From: an uncultured Pseudokineococcus sp.
GTDB lineage: Bacteria; Actinomycetota; Actinomycetes; Actinomycetales; Quadrisphaeraceae
Direction: 5' to 3'
Assembly (NCBI RefSeq): GCF_947499845.1
Contig: NZ_CANMPM010000001.1
Span: 186,001-250,000 of the forward strand
DNA length: 64,000 nt
The notes beneath the pieces were generated by a model. The model was given only the letters and a program-made list of their open reading frames with translations, was not told where the DNA came from and ran no database searches. Position numbers and translations under genes: made by a program. Of this stretch, positions 31,818 through 49,034 are shown piece by piece; positions within the stretch are counted from its first letter, which is position 1, and each line of letters opens with the position of its first letter.

Positions 31818-31841
31818 CCGGGGCGCCCGTCGGCGCCCCGG
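31818..31841 (+). terminator. Hairpin between nusG and rplK
   Basis: CCGGGGCGCC and GGCGCCCCGG pair around a 4-base loop. It may be a partial terminator or processing site. Confidence 0.45.
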
Positions 31842-31884
31842 CCCGCGCCAGCGGGACCTGCGACACGAGAGACGAGGACGTGCC

Positions 31885-32316
31885 ATGCCCCCCAAGAAGA
31901 GGGTCTCCGGGCTCATCAAGCTCCAGATCAAGGCCGGCGCCGCGACGCCGGCCCCGCCGATCGGTCCCGCGCTGGGCCAGCACGGCGTGAACATCATGGA
32001 GTTCTGCAAGGCCTACAACGCCGCCACGGAGTCCCAGCGCGGCAACGTGGTCCCGGTGGAGATCACGGTCTACGAGGACCGCTCCTTCACCTTCATCACC
32101 AAGACCCCGCCGGCCGCAGAGCTCATCAAGAAGGCCGCGGGCGTCGACAAGGGCTCCCCGACGCCGCACACGACGAAGGTCGCGAACCTCACCGCCGAGC
32201 AGGTCCGCGCCATCGCGGAGCAGAAGCTCGAGGACCTCAACGCCAACGACGTGGACGCCGCCAGCAAGATCATCGCGGGCACCGCCCGGTCGATGGGCAT
32301 CACCGTCCAGGGCTGA
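31885..32316 (+). CDS. rplK: 50S ribosomal protein L11
   Basis: L11 forms the GTPase-associated centre of the large subunit. The 143-residue protein starts [20 protein letters not shown] and contains [25 protein letters not shown] and the C-terminal [14 protein letters not shown]. The N-terminal proline-rich helix, the thiostrepton-contact region, is intact. GAGGAC lies upstream of the ATG. Paired with rplA, as usual. Confidence 0.97.
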   Translation: MPPKKRVSGLIKLQIKAGAATPAPPIGPALGQHGVNIMEFCKAYNAATESQRGNVVPVEITVYEDRSFTFITKTPPAAELIKKAAGVDKGSPTPHTTKVANLTAEQVRAIAEQKLEDLNANDVDAASKIIAGTARSMGITVQG

Positions 32317-32331
32317 GCCCCGCGCGCGCAC

Positions 32332-32355
32332 CGCCGGCCGGACCTCCGGCCGGCG
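32332..32355 (+). terminator. Hairpin between rplK and rplA
   Basis: CGCCGGCCGG pairs with CCGGCCGGCG around ACCT, 15 bases after the rplK stop. Inside an operon it is more likely a processing or attenuation element than a full terminator. Confidence 0.4.
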
Positions 32356-32476
32356 CCCCCCGGCCCGCCGGGGACCCGCAGGACCCGCACCACCAGTGGC
32401 AGGGCCCGCGCTGGCCCGCCGACCACGACTCCACCCACCCCACCGCGGCGCACCGCCGCGACCACGAGGAGCTGAC

Positions 32477-33190
32477 ATGCGCAGCAAGAAGTACCGCGCC
32501 TCCGCCGAGAAGATCGACGACACGCGCCTCTACGCGCCGCTCGACGCCGTGCGCCTGGCCCGCGAGACGTCGACGACCTCCTACGACGCCACGGTCGAGG
32601 TCGCCATGCGCCTCGGCGTCGACCCGCGCAAGGCGGACCAGATCGTCCGCGGCACGGTCAACCTGCCGCACGGCACGGGCAAGACCGCCCGCGTGCTCGT
32701 CTTCGCGACGGGCGAGCGCGCCGCGCAGGCCGAGGCCGCCGGCGCCGACGTCGTCGGCGGCGACGAGCTCATCGAGCGCGTCCAGGGCGGCTTCCTGGAC
32801 TTCGACGCGGCGGTCGCCACGCCCGACCTCATGGGCAAGGTCGGTCGCCTGGGTCGCGTGCTCGGCCCCCGCGGCCTCATGCCGAACCCGCGCACCGGCA
32901 CCGTCACGATGGACGTCGCCAAGGCCGTGTCCGACATCAAGGGCGGCCGGATCGAGTTCCGGGTCGACAAGCACTCCAACCTCCACTTCGTCGTGGGCAA
33001 GACGTCCTTCACGGACACCCAGCTCGTGGAGAACTACGGCGCCGCCCTCGACGAGGTGCTGCGGCTCAAGCCGTCGGCGTCCAAGGGCCGCTACATCAGC
33101 AAGGCGACGATGACGACGACGATGGGCCCGGGCATCCCGCTCGACGCCTCGCGCACCCGCGGCCTCCTCGAGGAGACCCCGGCGATCTGA
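32477..33190 (+). CDS. rplA: 50S ribosomal protein L1
   Basis: L1 is the mobile stalk protein that contacts E-site tRNA and in many bacteria represses its own operon. The 237-residue protein begins [22 protein letters not shown] and has the signature [28 protein letters not shown] 32477 has GAGGAG upstream; earlier in-frame codons lack support. The next 407 bases to rplJ hold a hairpin, a promoter and the L10 leader. Confidence 0.97.
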   Translation: MRSKKYRASAEKIDDTRLYAPLDAVRLARETSTTSYDATVEVAMRLGVDPRKADQIVRGTVNLPHGTGKTARVLVFATGERAAQAEAAGADVVGGDELIERVQGGFLDFDAAVATPDLMGKVGRLGRVLGPRGLMPNPRTGTVTMDVAKAVSDIKGGRIEFRVDKHSNLHFVVGKTSFTDTQLVENYGAALDEVLRLKPSASKGRYISKATMTTTMGPGIPLDASRTRGLLEETPAI

Positions 33191-33243
33191 CCGCCACCGC
33201 GCCGGGGGCCGATCGGCACCCCGGCCCGGCCCGCTGCAGCGCC

Positions 33244-33274
33244 AGAGCCCCCGCCCCTCCCGGGCGGGGGCTCT
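33244..33274 (+). terminator. Terminator after rplA
   Basis: A perfect 13-base stem, AGAGCCCCCGCCC with GGGCGGGGGCTCT, and a 5-base loop, 53 bases after the rplA stop. The rplJ promoter follows. Confidence 0.8.
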
Positions 33275-33329
33275 CGCGCGCCCGGGGGTCGCCCGCGCCG
33301 GGGGAGGTGACCGCGCCGGGGGCGGCGAT

Positions 33330-33359
33330 TTGGAGCGAGGCGCTCCGGCCGCCTACTCT
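33330..33359 (+). promoter_or_regulatory. rplJL promoter
   Basis: TTGGAG, an 18-base spacer and TACTCT. Transcription from it would produce a leader of about 230 bases before rplJ. Confidence 0.65.
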
Positions 33360-33365
33360 CTCCAC

Positions 33366-33597
33366 GACCGTAGACCGCCGGTCGCCGTCCGCCCGCGGAC
33401 GGCGCCAAGGTCCCGCGCTCGACGCGGGTGCCGGCGCAGGTGCCAGCAGCTCCGACGCGGACCCCCCGGGTGCGCGTCGCCCCGAGCCCCGTGCGCCTCG
33501 CGCCGGGGCTCTCGTCGTCCTCGGGGCCGACCCGGCGGGCCGCCCCCGGGCGCCCCGCCGGCGGTGGTGACCACCCACCCACCCCGGAAGGAGGGCC
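33366..33597 (+). ncRNA. L10 (rplJ) leader, candidate ribosomal-protein autoregulatory RNA
   Basis: This structured 5' UTR lies between the promoter and rplJ. It contains CCGGCGCAGGTGCC, resembling the conserved core of L10 leaders bound by L10(L12)4. It also has two mutually exclusive stems: GAGCCCC (33484-33490) with GGGGCTC (33505-33511), or GCCCCGAG (33479-33486) with CTCGGGGC (33520-33527). Recognition rests on position and these motifs; a covariance search was not possible. Confidence 0.6.
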
Positions 33598-34170
33598 ATG
33601 GCGAACCCTGAGAAGGAAGCGGCGGTCGCCGAGCTGGCGGAGAAGTTCCGCGGCTCGAACGCCGCCGTGCTCACCGAGTACCGCGGGCTCACCGTCGCCC
33701 AGCTCAAGCGGCTGCGGCGCGCGCTGGGCGAGAACGCGACGTACTCCGTCTCGAAGAACACGCTGACGAAGATCGCGGCCCGCCAGGCCGGCGTCGAGGC
33801 CTTCGACGCCGACCTCAACGGCCCCACGGCCATCGCGTTCGTCACCGGCGACCCGGTGGAGGCGGCGAAGGGCCTGCGCGACTTCGCGCGCGACAACCCG
33901 CAGCTCGTCATCAAGGCCGGCCTGCTCGACGGCCGCGCCGTGAGCGCGGCCGAGGTCACGCAGCTCGCCGACCTCGAGTCCCGCGAGGTCCTGCTCGCCA
34001 AGGCCGCGGGCGCCATGAAGGCGACCCTGTCGCGGGGCGCCTTCGTCCTCGCCGCGCCGCTGTCCAAGGCGGTCCGGACCGTCGAGGCGCTGCGCGTCGA
34101 GCGCGAGGCCCAGGGCGGCGGGTCCGCCGACGCCGCCGAGGCGGCCGAGCCCGCCACCGCGGACGCCTGA
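33598..34170 (+). CDS. rplJ: 50S ribosomal protein L10
   Basis: L10 anchors L7/L12 dimers to the ribosome and, with them, represses its own mRNA. The 190-residue protein starts [40 protein letters not shown] and has [12 protein letters not shown]. The C-terminus has the helical L7/L12-binding arm followed by an Ala/Glu-rich tail. A strong GGAAGGAGG sequence precedes the ATG. Confidence 0.97.
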   Translation: MANPEKEAAVAELAEKFRGSNAAVLTEYRGLTVAQLKRLRRALGENATYSVSKNTLTKIAARQAGVEAFDADLNGPTAIAFVTGDPVEAAKGLRDFARDNPQLVIKAGLLDGRAVSAAEVTQLADLESREVLLAKAAGAMKATLSRGAFVLAAPLSKAVRTVEALRVEREAQGGGSADAAEAAEPATADA

Positions 34171-34341
34171 GCCGCACCACCCACCCGCGCGCGGCCCCGG
34201 CCGCCCGCACGCGCCCGCCCGCGGGCGCCGCACCGCACCGCACCGCCCGACGAACCCGCCCGCACCGCCCGGTGACCCCCTGGTGACCGGGGACCGGTGA
34301 CGGGCACCCCCACGAGGGACCGACCAGAGAGGACCGCCCCC

Positions 34342-34731
34342 ATGGCGAAGCTCAGCACCGACGAGCTGCTCGACGCGTTCAAGGAGCTCACGCTCATCGA
34401 GCTCTCCGACTTCGTGAAGAAGTTCGAGGAGACCTTCGACGTCACCGCCGCCGCCCCCGTGGCCGTGGCCGGCGGCGCCGCCGCCGGCGGCGGCGCGCCC
34501 GCCGAGGCCGAGGAGGAGAAGACGGAGTTCGACGTCGTCCTCGAGGCCGCCGGCGACAAGAAGATCCAGGTCATCAAGGAGGTGCGCGCCCTCACGAGCC
34601 TCGGCCTGAAGGAGGCCAAGGACCTCGTGGACGGCGCCCCCAAGAACGTCCTCGAGGGCGTGGCCAAGGACGCGGCCGACGCCGCGAAGGCGCAGCTCGA
34701 GGGCGCCGGCGCCACCGTCACCGTCAAGTGA
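34342..34731 (+). CDS. rplL: 50S ribosomal protein L7/L12
   Basis: L7/L12 is the multicopy stalk protein that recruits translational GTPases. The 129-residue protein begins [30 protein letters not shown] and has an Ala/Gly hinge ([20 protein letters not shown]). The C-terminal domain has [44 protein letters not shown] 34342 has GAGAGGA upstream. It is followed by two tandem hairpins. Confidence 0.97.
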   Translation: MAKLSTDELLDAFKELTLIELSDFVKKFEETFDVTAAAPVAVAGGAAAGGGAPAEAEEEKTEFDVVLEAAGDKKIQVIKEVRALTSLGLKEAKDLVDGAPKNVLEGVAKDAADAAKAQLEGAGATVTVK

Positions 34732-34735
34732 CGAC

Positions 34736-34771
34736 CTCCGCCGCCCGCCGCTGACGCGGCGGACGGCGGAG
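34736..34771 (+). terminator. First hairpin after rplL
   Basis: CTCCGCCG pairs with CGGCGGAG, with an inner CCGCCGC/GCGGCGG stem. It begins five bases after the rplL stop. Confidence 0.65.
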
Positions 34772-34783
34772 AGCACCACCGCC

Positions 34784-34825
34784 GAGGGGCGGGGGTCGCG
34801 GCACGAGCCGCGACCCCCGCCCCTC
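34784..34825 (+). terminator. Strong terminator between rplL and rpoB
   Basis: A perfect 19-base stem (GAGGGGCGGGGGTCGCGGC on the left) with a 4-base ACGA loop. Together with the two promoters downstream it makes rpoBC largely independent of rplJL. Confidence 0.88.
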
Positions 34826-34906
34826 ACCGCGGGCGCCGACCCCTCGGGCTCCGACGGCTCGGCCGGGTCCGACGTGGTCCGACGGCATCCGTCCGGCGCG
34901 CCCGGC

Positions 34907-34935
34907 TTGACCGGGGGCGCCCCCTGGGCGAGAGT
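34907..34935 (+). promoter_or_regulatory. rpoBC promoter P1
   Basis: TTGACC, a 17-base spacer and GAGAGT, about 235 bases before rpoB. Confidence 0.65.
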
Positions 34936-35009
34936 TCCCACGCACCAGCCCGGCCGCCGGGTCACCCGCGGCGGCCCGCGGCCCCGACGACGACGTCGCC
35001 GCCGCCGGT

Positions 35010-35039
35010 TGGACACGCGAGCCTGCCTGCGACTACGCT
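35010..35039 (+). promoter_or_regulatory. rpoBC promoter P2
   Basis: TGGACA, an 18-base spacer and TACGCT, about 130 bases before rpoB. The strong -10 suggests this is the main start. Confidence 0.65.
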
Positions 35040-35170
35040 CGCGACTTCGCCCTGTCCTGCGCCGACCCCTCAGATGCCCGCGTCCCGTGACGACGCGCCG
35101 GTGGGGGGTGTCCGGCAGCGCCCCCCAGGACGGCGACCGATCCGCCCGCAGGCACGTGGAAGGACCCTCC

Positions 35171-38100
35171 TTGGCCGTCTCGCGCACAGCGTCTGACTCC
35201 ACCACCCCCAGCTCCGCCGCACGCCGCATCTCCTTCGCCAAGATCGACGAGCCGCTCGACGTCCCCGACCTCCTCGCCCTCCAGACCGAGAACTTCGACT
35301 GGCTGCTGGGCAACGAGCGCTGGCAGGCCCGCGTGGCCGACGCGCTCGAGCAGGGCCGCCAGGACGTGCCCACGAGCTCCGGCCTCGAGGAGATCTTCGA
35401 GGAGATCTCGCCGATCGAGGACTTCAGCGGCTCCATGTCGCTGTCCTTCCGCGACCACCGCTTCGAGCCTCCGAAGTACTCCCTCGAGGAGTGCAAGGAG
35501 CGCGACATGACCTACGCCGCGCCGCTTTTCGTCACGGCCGAGTTCATGAACGCCACCACGGGCGAGATCAAGAGCCAGACGGTCTTCATGGGCGACTTCC
35601 CGCTCATGACCGACCGCGGCACCTTCGTCATCAACGGCACCGAGCGCGTCGTCGTCTCGCAGCTCGTCCGCTCGCCGGGCGTCTACTTCGAGCGCTCGGT
35701 CGACAAGCTGTCCGACAAGGACGTCTACACCGCCAAGGTCATCCCCTCGCGCGGCGCGTGGCTCGAGTTCGAGGTCGACAAGCGCGACACCGTGGGCGTG
35801 CGCGTCGACCGCAAGCGCAAGCAGTCGGTCACGGTCCTGCTCAAGGCGCTCGGGTGGAGCGAGGCGAAGATCCTCGAGGAGTTCGGCGACTTCGAGTCGA
35901 TCCGCACGACCCTCGAGAAGGACGGCGCCCAGAGCACCGACGACGCGCTGCTGGACCTGTACCGCAAGCTGCGCCCGGGCGAGCCGCCCACGCGCGAGGC
36001 CGCGCAGACGCTGCTCGAGAACCTGTACTTCAACCCCAAGCGCTACGACCTCGCCAAGGTCGGCCGCTACAAGCTCAACAAGAAGCTCGGCATGTCCGAG
36101 CCGCTGTCCGAGGGCGTGCTCTCGGTCGACGACATCGCCGCCACGGTGCGCCTGCTCGTCACCCTCCACGCCGGCGGGACGACGATGCCGGGCGTCGACG
36201 AGGACGGGCAGCCGACCGACGTGCGCGTCGAGGTCGACGACATCGACCACTTCGGCAACCGCCGCCTGCGCAGCGTCGGCGAGCTCATCCAGAACCAGGT
36301 CCGCACGGGCCTGTCCCGGATGGAGCGCGTCGTGCGCGAGCGCATGACGACGCAGGACGTCGAGGCCATCACGCCCCAGACGCTCATCAACATCCGCCCC
36401 GTCGTGGCCTCCATCAAGGAGTTCTTCGGGACGAGCCAGCTGAGCCAGTTCATGGACCAGACCAACCCGCTCGCGGGCCTGACCCACAAGCGCCGCCTCT
36501 CGGCGCTCGGCCCCGGTGGTCTGTCCCGCGACCGCGCCGGCATGGACGTCCGCGACGTCCACCCGTCGCACTACGGCCGCATGTGCCCGATCGAGACCCC
36601 GGAGGGCCCGAACATCGGCCTCATCGGGTCGCTGTCGAGCTACGGGCGCATCAACGCCTTCGGGTTCGTCGAGACCCCGTACCGCACCATCGCGGACGGC
36701 GTGGTGTCCGACGAGGTCGTGTACCTCACGGCGGACGACGAGGACGACGTCGTCATCGCCCAGGCCAACGCGCCGCTGACCGACGACCACCGCTTCGCCG
36801 AGGCCCGCGTTCTCGTGCGCAGCAAGGGCGGCGAGGCGGAGTTCGTGCCGGCCGACGAGGTCGACTACATGGACGTCTCGCCGCGGCAGATGGTGTCCGT
36901 CGCGACGGCGATGATCCCGTTCCTCGAGCACGACGACGTCAACCGCGCGCTCATGGGCTCGAACATGCAGCGCCAGGCCGTGCCGCTCGTCAAGGCCGAG
37001 GCCCCGCTCGTGGGCACCGGCATGGAGCGCCACGCGGCGGTCGACGCCGGCGACGTCGTCGTCGCGACGAAGGCGGGCGCGGTCACCGAGGTCTCCGCGG
37101 ACGCGGTGGTCGTCAGCAACGACGACGGCAGCTCCTCGACGTACCGGCTGGCGAAGTTCACGCGCTCCAACCAGGGCACGTCGTACAACCAGCGCGTCGT
37201 CGTCGACGAGGGCGTGCACGTCGAGGTCGGCGACGTCCTCGCCGACGGCCCGTCGACGGACAACGGCGAGCTGGCGCTCGGCAAGAACCTGCTCGTGGCC
37301 TTCATGTCCTGGGAGGGCCACAACTTCGAGGACGCGATCATCCTGTCGCAGCGGATCGTGCAGGACGACGTCCTGTCCTCGATCCACATCGAGGAGCACG
37401 AGGTCGACGCCCGCGACACCAAGCTGGGCGCCGAGGAGATCACGCGCGACATCCCCAACGTCTCCGAGGAGGTCCTCGCCGACCTCGACGAGCGGGGCAT
37501 CATCCGCATCGGCGCCGAGGTCGTCCCCGGCGACGTCCTCGTCGGCAAGGTCACGCCCAAGGGCGAGACCGAGCTGACCCCCGAGGAGCGGCTGCTGCGC
37601 GCGATCTTCGGCGAGAAGGCGCGCGAGGTGCGCGACACCTCGCTCAAGGTGCCTCACGGCGAGACCGGCACCGTCATCGGCGTCAAGGTCTTCGACCGCG
37701 ACGAGGGCGACGAGCTGCCGCCGGGCGTCAACCAGCTCGTCCGCGTCTACACGGCCCAGCGCCGCAAGATCACGGACGGCGACAAGCTGGCCGGCCGCCA
37801 CGGCAACAAGGGCGTCATCTCGAAGATCCTCCCCGTCGAGGACATGCCCTTCCTCGAGGACGGCACCCCGGTCGACATCGTGCTCAACCCGCTCGGCGTG
37901 CCGGGCCGCATGAACGTCGGCCAGGTGCTCGAGCTGCACCTCGGGTGGATCGCCTCCCGCGGCTGGCAGGTCGAGGGCACGCCGGACTGGGCGGCCTCGC
38001 TGCCCGAGGCGGCCTGGAGCGCCGAGCCCCGCACCAACGTCGCGTCGCCGGTCTTCGACGGCGCCTCGGAGGACGAGATCACCGGGCTGCTCGGCTCGAC

Positions 38101-38656
38101 GACGCCGAACCGCGACGGGGTCCGCCTCGTCGACGGCACGGGCAAGGCCCGGCTCTTCGACGGCCGCTCCGGCGAGCCGTTCCCCGAGCCGGTGTCGGTG
38201 GGCTACCAGTACATCCTCAAGCTCCACCACCTCGTCGACGACAAGATCCACGCCCGCTCCACGGGCCCCTACTCGATGATCACGCAGCAGCCCCTGGGCG
38301 GTAAGGCCCAGTTCGGCGGCCAGCGGTTCGGCGAGATGGAGGTGTGGGCCCTCGAGGCCTACGGCGCCGCCTACGCGCTCCAGGAGCTGCTGACGATCAA
38401 GTCCGACGACGTCCTGGGCCGCGTGAAGGTCTACGAGGCCATCGTCAAGGGGGAGAACATCCCCGAGCCCGGCATCCCCGAGTCCTTCAAGGTGCTCATC
38501 AAGGAGATGCAGTCGCTCTGCCTGAACGTCGAGGTGCTCTCGGCCGACGGCACGATGATCGAGATGCGCGACTCGGACGACGACGTGTTCCGCGCCGCCG
38601 AGGAGCTCGGCATCGACCTGTCCCGGCGCGAGCCGAGCAGCGTCGAGGAGGTCTGA
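35171..38656 (+). CDS. rpoB: DNA-directed RNA polymerase subunit beta
   Basis: The 1161-residue beta subunit starts at TTG 35171, with GGAAGGA upstream, giving [12 protein letters not shown] then [18 protein letters not shown]; the frame is open earlier but would read through the promoters. The rifampicin-pocket segment [21 protein letters not shown] with [10 protein letters not shown] carries the wild-type residues (Asp in FMDQ, His in THKRR, Ser in RLSAL), so no resistance substitution is evident. Later motifs include [45 protein letters not shown] and the C-terminal [24 protein letters not shown] that contacts beta'. Confidence 0.98.
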   Translation: MAVSRTASDSTTPSSAARRISFAKIDEPLDVPDLLALQTENFDWLLGNERWQARVADALEQGRQDVPTSSGLEEIFEEISPIEDFSGSMSLSFRDHRFEPPKYSLEECKERDMTYAAPLFVTAEFMNATTGEIKSQTVFMGDFPLMTDRGTFVINGTERVVVSQLVRSPGVYFERSVDKLSDKDVYTAKVIPSRGAWLEFEVDKRDTVGVRVDRKRKQSVTVLLKALGWSEAKILEEFGDFESIRTTLEKDGAQSTDDALLDLYRKLRPGEPPTREAAQTLLENLYFNPKRYDLAKVGRYKLNKKLGMSEPLSEGVLSVDDIAATVRLLVTLHAGGTTMPGVDEDGQPTDVRVEVDDIDHFGNRRLRSVGELIQNQVRTGLSRMERVVRERMTTQDVEAITPQTLINIRPVVASIKEFFGTSQLSQFMDQTNPLAGLTHKRRLSALGPGGLSRDRAGMDVRDVHPSHYGRMCPIETPEGPNIGLIGSLSSYGRINAFGFVETPYRTIADGVVSDEVVYLTADDEDDVVIAQANAPLTDDHRFAEARVLVRSKGGEAEFVPADEVDYMDVSPRQMVSVATAMIPFLEHDDVNRALMGSNMQRQAVPLVKAEAPLVGTGMERHAAVDAGDVVVATKAGAVTEVSADAVVVSNDDGSSSTYRLAKFTRSNQGTSYNQRVVVDEGVHVEVGDVLADGPSTDNGELALGKNLLVAFMSWEGHNFEDAIILSQRIVQDDVLSSIHIEEHEVDARDTKLGAEEITRDIPNVSEEVLADLDERGIIRIGAEVVPGDVLVGKVTPKGETELTPEERLLRAIFGEKAREVRDTSLKVPHGETGTVIGVKVFDRDEGDELPPGVNQLVRVYTAQRRKITDGDKLAGRHGNKGVISKILPVEDMPFLEDGTPVDIVLNPLGVPGRMNVGQVLELHLGWIASRGWQVEGTPDWAASLPEAAWSAEPRTNVASPVFDGASEDEITGLLGSTTPNRDGVRLVDGTGKARLFDGRSGEPFPEPVSVGYQYILKLHHLVDDKIHARSTGPYSMITQQPLGGKAQFGGQRFGEMEVWALEAYGAAYALQELLTIKSDDVLGRVKVYEAIVKGENIPEPGIPESFKVLIKEMQSLCLNVEVLSADGTMIEMRDSDDDVFRAAEELGIDLSRREPSSVEEV

Positions 38657-38659
38657 GCC

Positions 38660-38697
38660 GGTGACCGGCGCGCGCCCGCGGGCGCGCGCCGGTCACC
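38660..38697 (+). terminator. Perfect 38-base palindrome between rpoB and rpoC
   Basis: The arms are 19 bases each (left arm GGTGACCGGCGCGCGCCCG), with no unpaired centre, and begin four bases after the rpoB stop. Since rpoC has no clear promoter of its own in the 145-base gap, this is likely a read-through, processing or attenuation hairpin. Confidence 0.75.
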
Positions 38698-38801
38698 CCG
38701 TGCGCCGTCCCCGCGGCCCCGTCCCCGCCCCGGCGGGAGCGGGCCGCCGGGGGAGCGGCGTCCCCTGATCCACCACCCTTCACGCGAGAGAAGGACACCC
38801 C

Positions 38802-42707
<3,906 letters not shown>

Positions 42708-42718
42708 GGTCCTCAGGG

Positions 42719-42750
42719 GTCGCGCCGCCGTCGTCGACGGTGGCGCGGCC
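42719..42750 (+). terminator. rpoC terminator
   Basis: GCGCCGCCGTC pairs with GACGGTGGCGC (one G-U) around a 3-base loop, about a dozen bases after the rpoC stop. Confidence 0.7.
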
Positions 42751-42806
42751 CCACCCGCGGGTCCGGCCCCGGCACCGGCCGGGCGCCCGGCTCCCGGCGG
42801 CCGTCT

Positions 42807-42835
42807 TTGACGGTGCCGGGGCGTGCGCCTATCCT
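42807..42835 (+). promoter_or_regulatory. str operon promoter (rpsL)
   Basis: TTGACG, a 17-base spacer and TATCCT: the closest match to the sigma-70 consensus in the window. It leaves a ~260-base leader before rpsL in which I see no gene. Confidence 0.85.
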
Positions 42836-43100
42836 CGTCAGGACGTCCGGTGACCCGGGTGCTCGCGCGCGCCCCGCGACCGGTGGCGCACGGCGGTGGC
42901 CCTCCGGGCCGGCGCCACGGGCGCCGGGCCGGCTGACCGGTCCCGCACCGCCAGGCACCACGCTGGCAGACACGCCCGAGCGCGGGGGTGGGCTGAGGCC
43001 CTCCTCGCAGCACGGGGCCCGCGCGCGAGCGCGGCACCCGCACGAGAGCCGCCTGCCGAGGGCGGCGGCCCGCACAGACGATGAGAGTTCAGGAGCACCG

Positions 43101-43475
43101 GTGCCCACGATCCAGCAGCTGGTCCGCAAGGGCCGGCAGGACAAGGTCGGGAAGCAGAAGACCCCGGCCCTCAAGGGGAGCCCCCAGCGCCGCGGCGTGT
43201 GCACCCGCGTGTACACCACGACGCCCAAGAAGCCGAACTCGGCGCTGCGCAAGGTCGCGCGCGTGCGGCTCTCCAGCGGCATCGAGGTCACGGCGTACAT
43301 CCCCGGCGTGGGCCACAACCTGCAGGAGCACTCGATCGTGCTCGTGCGCGGCGGCCGCGTGAAGGACCTGCCCGGCGTCCGCTACAAGATCGTCCGCGGC
43401 TCGCTCGACACGCAGGGCGTGAAGAACCGCAAGCAGGCGCGCAGCCGCTACGGAGCGAAGAAGGAGAAGCGCTGA
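43101..43475 (+). CDS. rpsL: 30S ribosomal protein S12
   Basis: S12 shapes the decoding centre. The 124-residue protein starts [20 protein letters not shown] and has [19 protein letters not shown] and [17 protein letters not shown]. Both lysines whose change gives streptomycin resistance (in PKKPNS and GVRYK, E. coli K43 and K88) are present, so the protein looks streptomycin-sensitive. GTG 43101 has AGGAG upstream. The stop overlaps the rpsG ATG by one base. Confidence 0.98.
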   Translation: MPTIQQLVRKGRQDKVGKQKTPALKGSPQRRGVCTRVYTTTPKKPNSALRKVARVRLSSGIEVTAYIPGVGHNLQEHSIVLVRGGRVKDLPGVRYKIVRGSLDTQGVKNRKQARSRYGAKKEKR

Positions 43476-43945
43476 TGCCGCGCAAGGGACCGGCCCCGAA
43501 GAGGCCGCTCGTCGTCGACCCCGTCTACGGCTCGCCGCTGGTCACCCAGCTGGTGAACAAGGTGCTCGTCGACGGCAAGAAGTCCACCGCCGAGCGCATC
43601 GTCTACGGCGCGCTCGAGGGCGCCCGGACGAAGACCGGCAACGACCCGGTCATCGCGCTCAAGCGCGCGCTCGACAACGTCAAGCCGGCCCTCGAGGTCC
43701 GCAGCCGCCGCGTCGGCGGCGCGACCTACCAGGTGCCGGTCGAGGTCCGCGCGGGCCGCTCCACGACCCTGGCCCTGCGCTGGCTCGTGGGCTACTCCAA
43801 GGCGCGTCGCGAGAAGACGATGACCGAGCGCCTCATGAACGAGATCCTCGACGCGAGCAACGGCCTCGGCGCCGCGGTGAAGCGTCGCGAGGACACGCAC
43901 AAGATGGCCGAGTCCAACAAGGCCTTCGCGCACTACCGCTGGTGA
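43475..43945 (+). CDS. rpsG: 30S ribosomal protein S7
   Basis: S7 nucleates the 30S head and in E. coli represses the str operon. The 156-residue protein begins [46 protein letters not shown] and ends [21 protein letters not shown] lies in the end of rpsL, and the TGATG overlap couples translation. Confidence 0.98.
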   Translation: MPRKGPAPKRPLVVDPVYGSPLVTQLVNKVLVDGKKSTAERIVYGALEGARTKTGNDPVIALKRALDNVKPALEVRSRRVGGATYQVPVEVRAGRSTTLALRWLVGYSKARREKTMTERLMNEILDASNGLGAAVKRREDTHKMAESNKAFAHYRW

Positions 43946-44059
43946 CGCCGACCGCGCGGGCGAGCTCCTCGCCCGCGCGGCGCGCACCGCGCACGCCGGC
44001 CCTGCACGCCAGTGCACGACGGGGCCACCGACGAGCCCAGGGAAGAGGCTGCTAGAGCC

Positions 44060-46168
<2,109 letters not shown>

Positions 46169-46291
46169 CCACCCGGTCGCCCTCCGCGTCCTGACGGACG
46201 CACCGCCGGCCCGACCGGCACCGGCGCCCCCGCCGCGGGGCGGCAGCCAGCACCACCGAAGACCACGCCAGAGACATCCCAGGAGGACCCA

Positions 46292-47485
<1,194 letters not shown>

Positions 47486-47544
47486 CACCCCGCCCCTCGG
47501 GGCGGACCGCGCCGCGGCTCGACCTCCGGGTCGGGCCGCGGCCG

Positions 47545-47585
47545 GCAGCAGGAGCCCGGACGCCCGCCGTCCGGGCTCCTGCTGC
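47545..47585 (+). terminator. tuf (str operon) terminator
   Basis: A perfect 18-base stem, GCAGCAGGAGCCCGGACG with CGTCCGGGCTCCTGCTGC, and a 5-base loop. Confidence 0.9.
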
Positions 47586-47693
47586 GTCCGGGCCCTGCCG
47601 GGTGCGGGTCCCTGCTCCGGCGGGGGCAGGTCCCTCCGAGCCTCCGGTGCGCCGGGGCCGGGCGGGGGAGCGCACGGCGACGACCGGGGGCGA

Positions 47694-47724
47694 TTGGCCA
47701 ACCGGCGGGACCCTCTGGCAGACT
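47694..47724 (+). promoter_or_regulatory. S10 operon promoter
   Basis: TTGGCC, a 19-base spacer (18 if TGGCCA is taken as the -35) and CAGACT. It gives a leader of about 300 bases before rpsJ. Confidence 0.5.
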
Positions 47725-47730
47725 GCACCA

Positions 47731-48031
47731 GTTGATCCGCGCAGGCGCACGCCCGCGCGCCGCCGCCCGGTCCGCCGGGCTGGTCGGCTGCCGCAGGAGC
47801 GGCGCCGGGGACGCCCCGGACAGCACCACGCACGACGGCACGACACGCACTCGCCGGGTCCCGCCCGCGCCGCCCCCCGGGGTGGTGGGGGAGGGGGGCC
47901 CGCTCGCACGAGGCCAGCGCGACACTCCCGACCTCGGGGGTCGGCGGCCCGGGGCGAGCACGGCGGGCCGCGCCCCCGTGGGGCGGCCCGCAGGACCTCA
48001 GCGGTACGACGGAGAGAGAGATCGCGACGCC
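47731..48031 (+). other. Structured 5' leader of the S10 operon
   Basis: No gene is apparent in this ~300-base leader. It contains a CCGACC/GGTCGG hairpin near 47929-47945 and a longer bulged stem at 47964-47990, the last ending about 20 bases before the rpsJ Shine-Dalgarno sequence. A ribosomal-protein autoregulatory leader is possible but not recognised as a named family. Confidence 0.4.
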
Positions 48032-48340
48032 ATGGCGGGACAGAAGATCCGCATCCGGCTCAAGTCCTACGACCACGAGGTCATCGACAGCTCGGCGCGC
48101 AAGATCGTCGACACGGTGACCCGCGCTGGTGCGACGGTCGTGGGCCCGGTGCCGCTGCCGACGGAGAAGAACACGTTCTGCGTGATCCGCTCCCCGCACA
48201 AGTACAAGGACAGCCGCGAGCACTTCGAGATGCGCACGCACAAGCGGCTCATCGACATCATCGACCCCACGCCGAAGGCGGTCGACTCGCTCATGCGGCT
48301 CGACCTGCCGGCTGACGTGAACATCGAGATCAAGCTCTGA
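48032..48340 (+). CDS. rpsJ: 30S ribosomal protein S10 (NusE)
   Basis: S10 is a 30S head protein and also NusE, the partner of NusB and NusG in antitermination. The 102-residue protein starts [34 protein letters not shown] and has [34 protein letters not shown] precedes the ATG. First gene of the S10 operon. Confidence 0.98.
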   Translation: MAGQKIRIRLKSYDHEVIDSSARKIVDTVTRAGATVVGPVPLPTEKNTFCVIRSPHKYKDSREHFEMRTHKRLIDIIDPTPKAVDSLMRLDLPADVNIEIKL

Positions 48341-48354
48341 GGACTGCTGACGCC

Positions 48355-49029
48355 ATGACCACCACCACTCCCGACCAGCGCGTCGTCGCCGGTCTGCTGG
48401 GGTCCAAGCTGGGGATGACCCAGGTCTGGGACGCCGAGGGGCGCCTCGTCCCCGTGACCGTCGTGCAGGCCTCGCCGAACGTCGTCACCCAGGTGCGCAC
48501 GCCCGAGAAGGACGGCTACTCGGCCGTCCAGCTCGCCGCCGGCGCCGTCGACCCCCGTCGCGTGACCAAGCCGCTCACGGGCCACTTCGCCAAGGCCGGC
48601 GTGACGCCCCGTCGCCACGTCGTCGAGATCCGCACGGCCGACGCCGCGGGCTTCACCCCCGGCCAGGAGGTCTCCGCGGAGGTCTTCTCGGCCGGCCAGG
48701 TCGTCGACGTCGTCGGCACGACCAAGGGCAAGGGCACCGCCGGCGTCATGAAGCGCCACGGCTTCCACGGCGTCGGCGCCTCGCACGGCGCGCACCGCAA
48801 CCACCGCAAGCCCGGCTCCATCGGCGGGTGCGCGACCCCGGGCCGCGTCTTCAAGGGCATGCGCATGGCGGGCCGCATGGGCCACGTGCGCCAGACGACG
48901 CAGAACCTCACGGTCCACTCGGTCGACGTCGAGAAGGGCCTCATCCTCATCAAGGGCGCGGTCCCCGGCCCGAAGAACGGCGTGGTCCTCGTGCGCACGC
49001 CGGCCAAGGCGATCGCGAAGGAGGCCTGA
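48355..49029 (+). CDS. rplC: 50S ribosomal protein L3
   Basis: The 224-residue L3 contains [24 protein letters not shown] near the start and the extended loop [44 protein letters not shown] that reaches the peptidyl-transferase region. The C-terminus has [20 protein letters not shown]. It lies 14 bases after rpsJ and only five before rplD. Confidence 0.98.
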   Translation: MTTTTPDQRVVAGLLGSKLGMTQVWDAEGRLVPVTVVQASPNVVTQVRTPEKDGYSAVQLAAGAVDPRRVTKPLTGHFAKAGVTPRRHVVEIRTADAAGFTPGQEVSAEVFSAGQVVDVVGTTKGKGTAGVMKRHGFHGVGASHGAHRNHRKPGSIGGCATPGRVFKGMRMAGRMGHVRQTTQNLTVHSVDVEKGLILIKGAVPGPKNGVVLVRTPAKAIAKEA

Positions 49030-49034
49030 GCCCC

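Noticed and set aside
34874-35170. N-terminal extension of rpoB
   Set aside because: The frame is open but covers the two promoters and lacks RpoB homology. TTG 35171 has a Shine-Dalgarno sequence and the usual actinobacterial length.
36420-36540. Rifampicin resistance in RpoB
   Set aside because: The key Asp, His and Ser of the rifampicin pocket are wild type by inspection.
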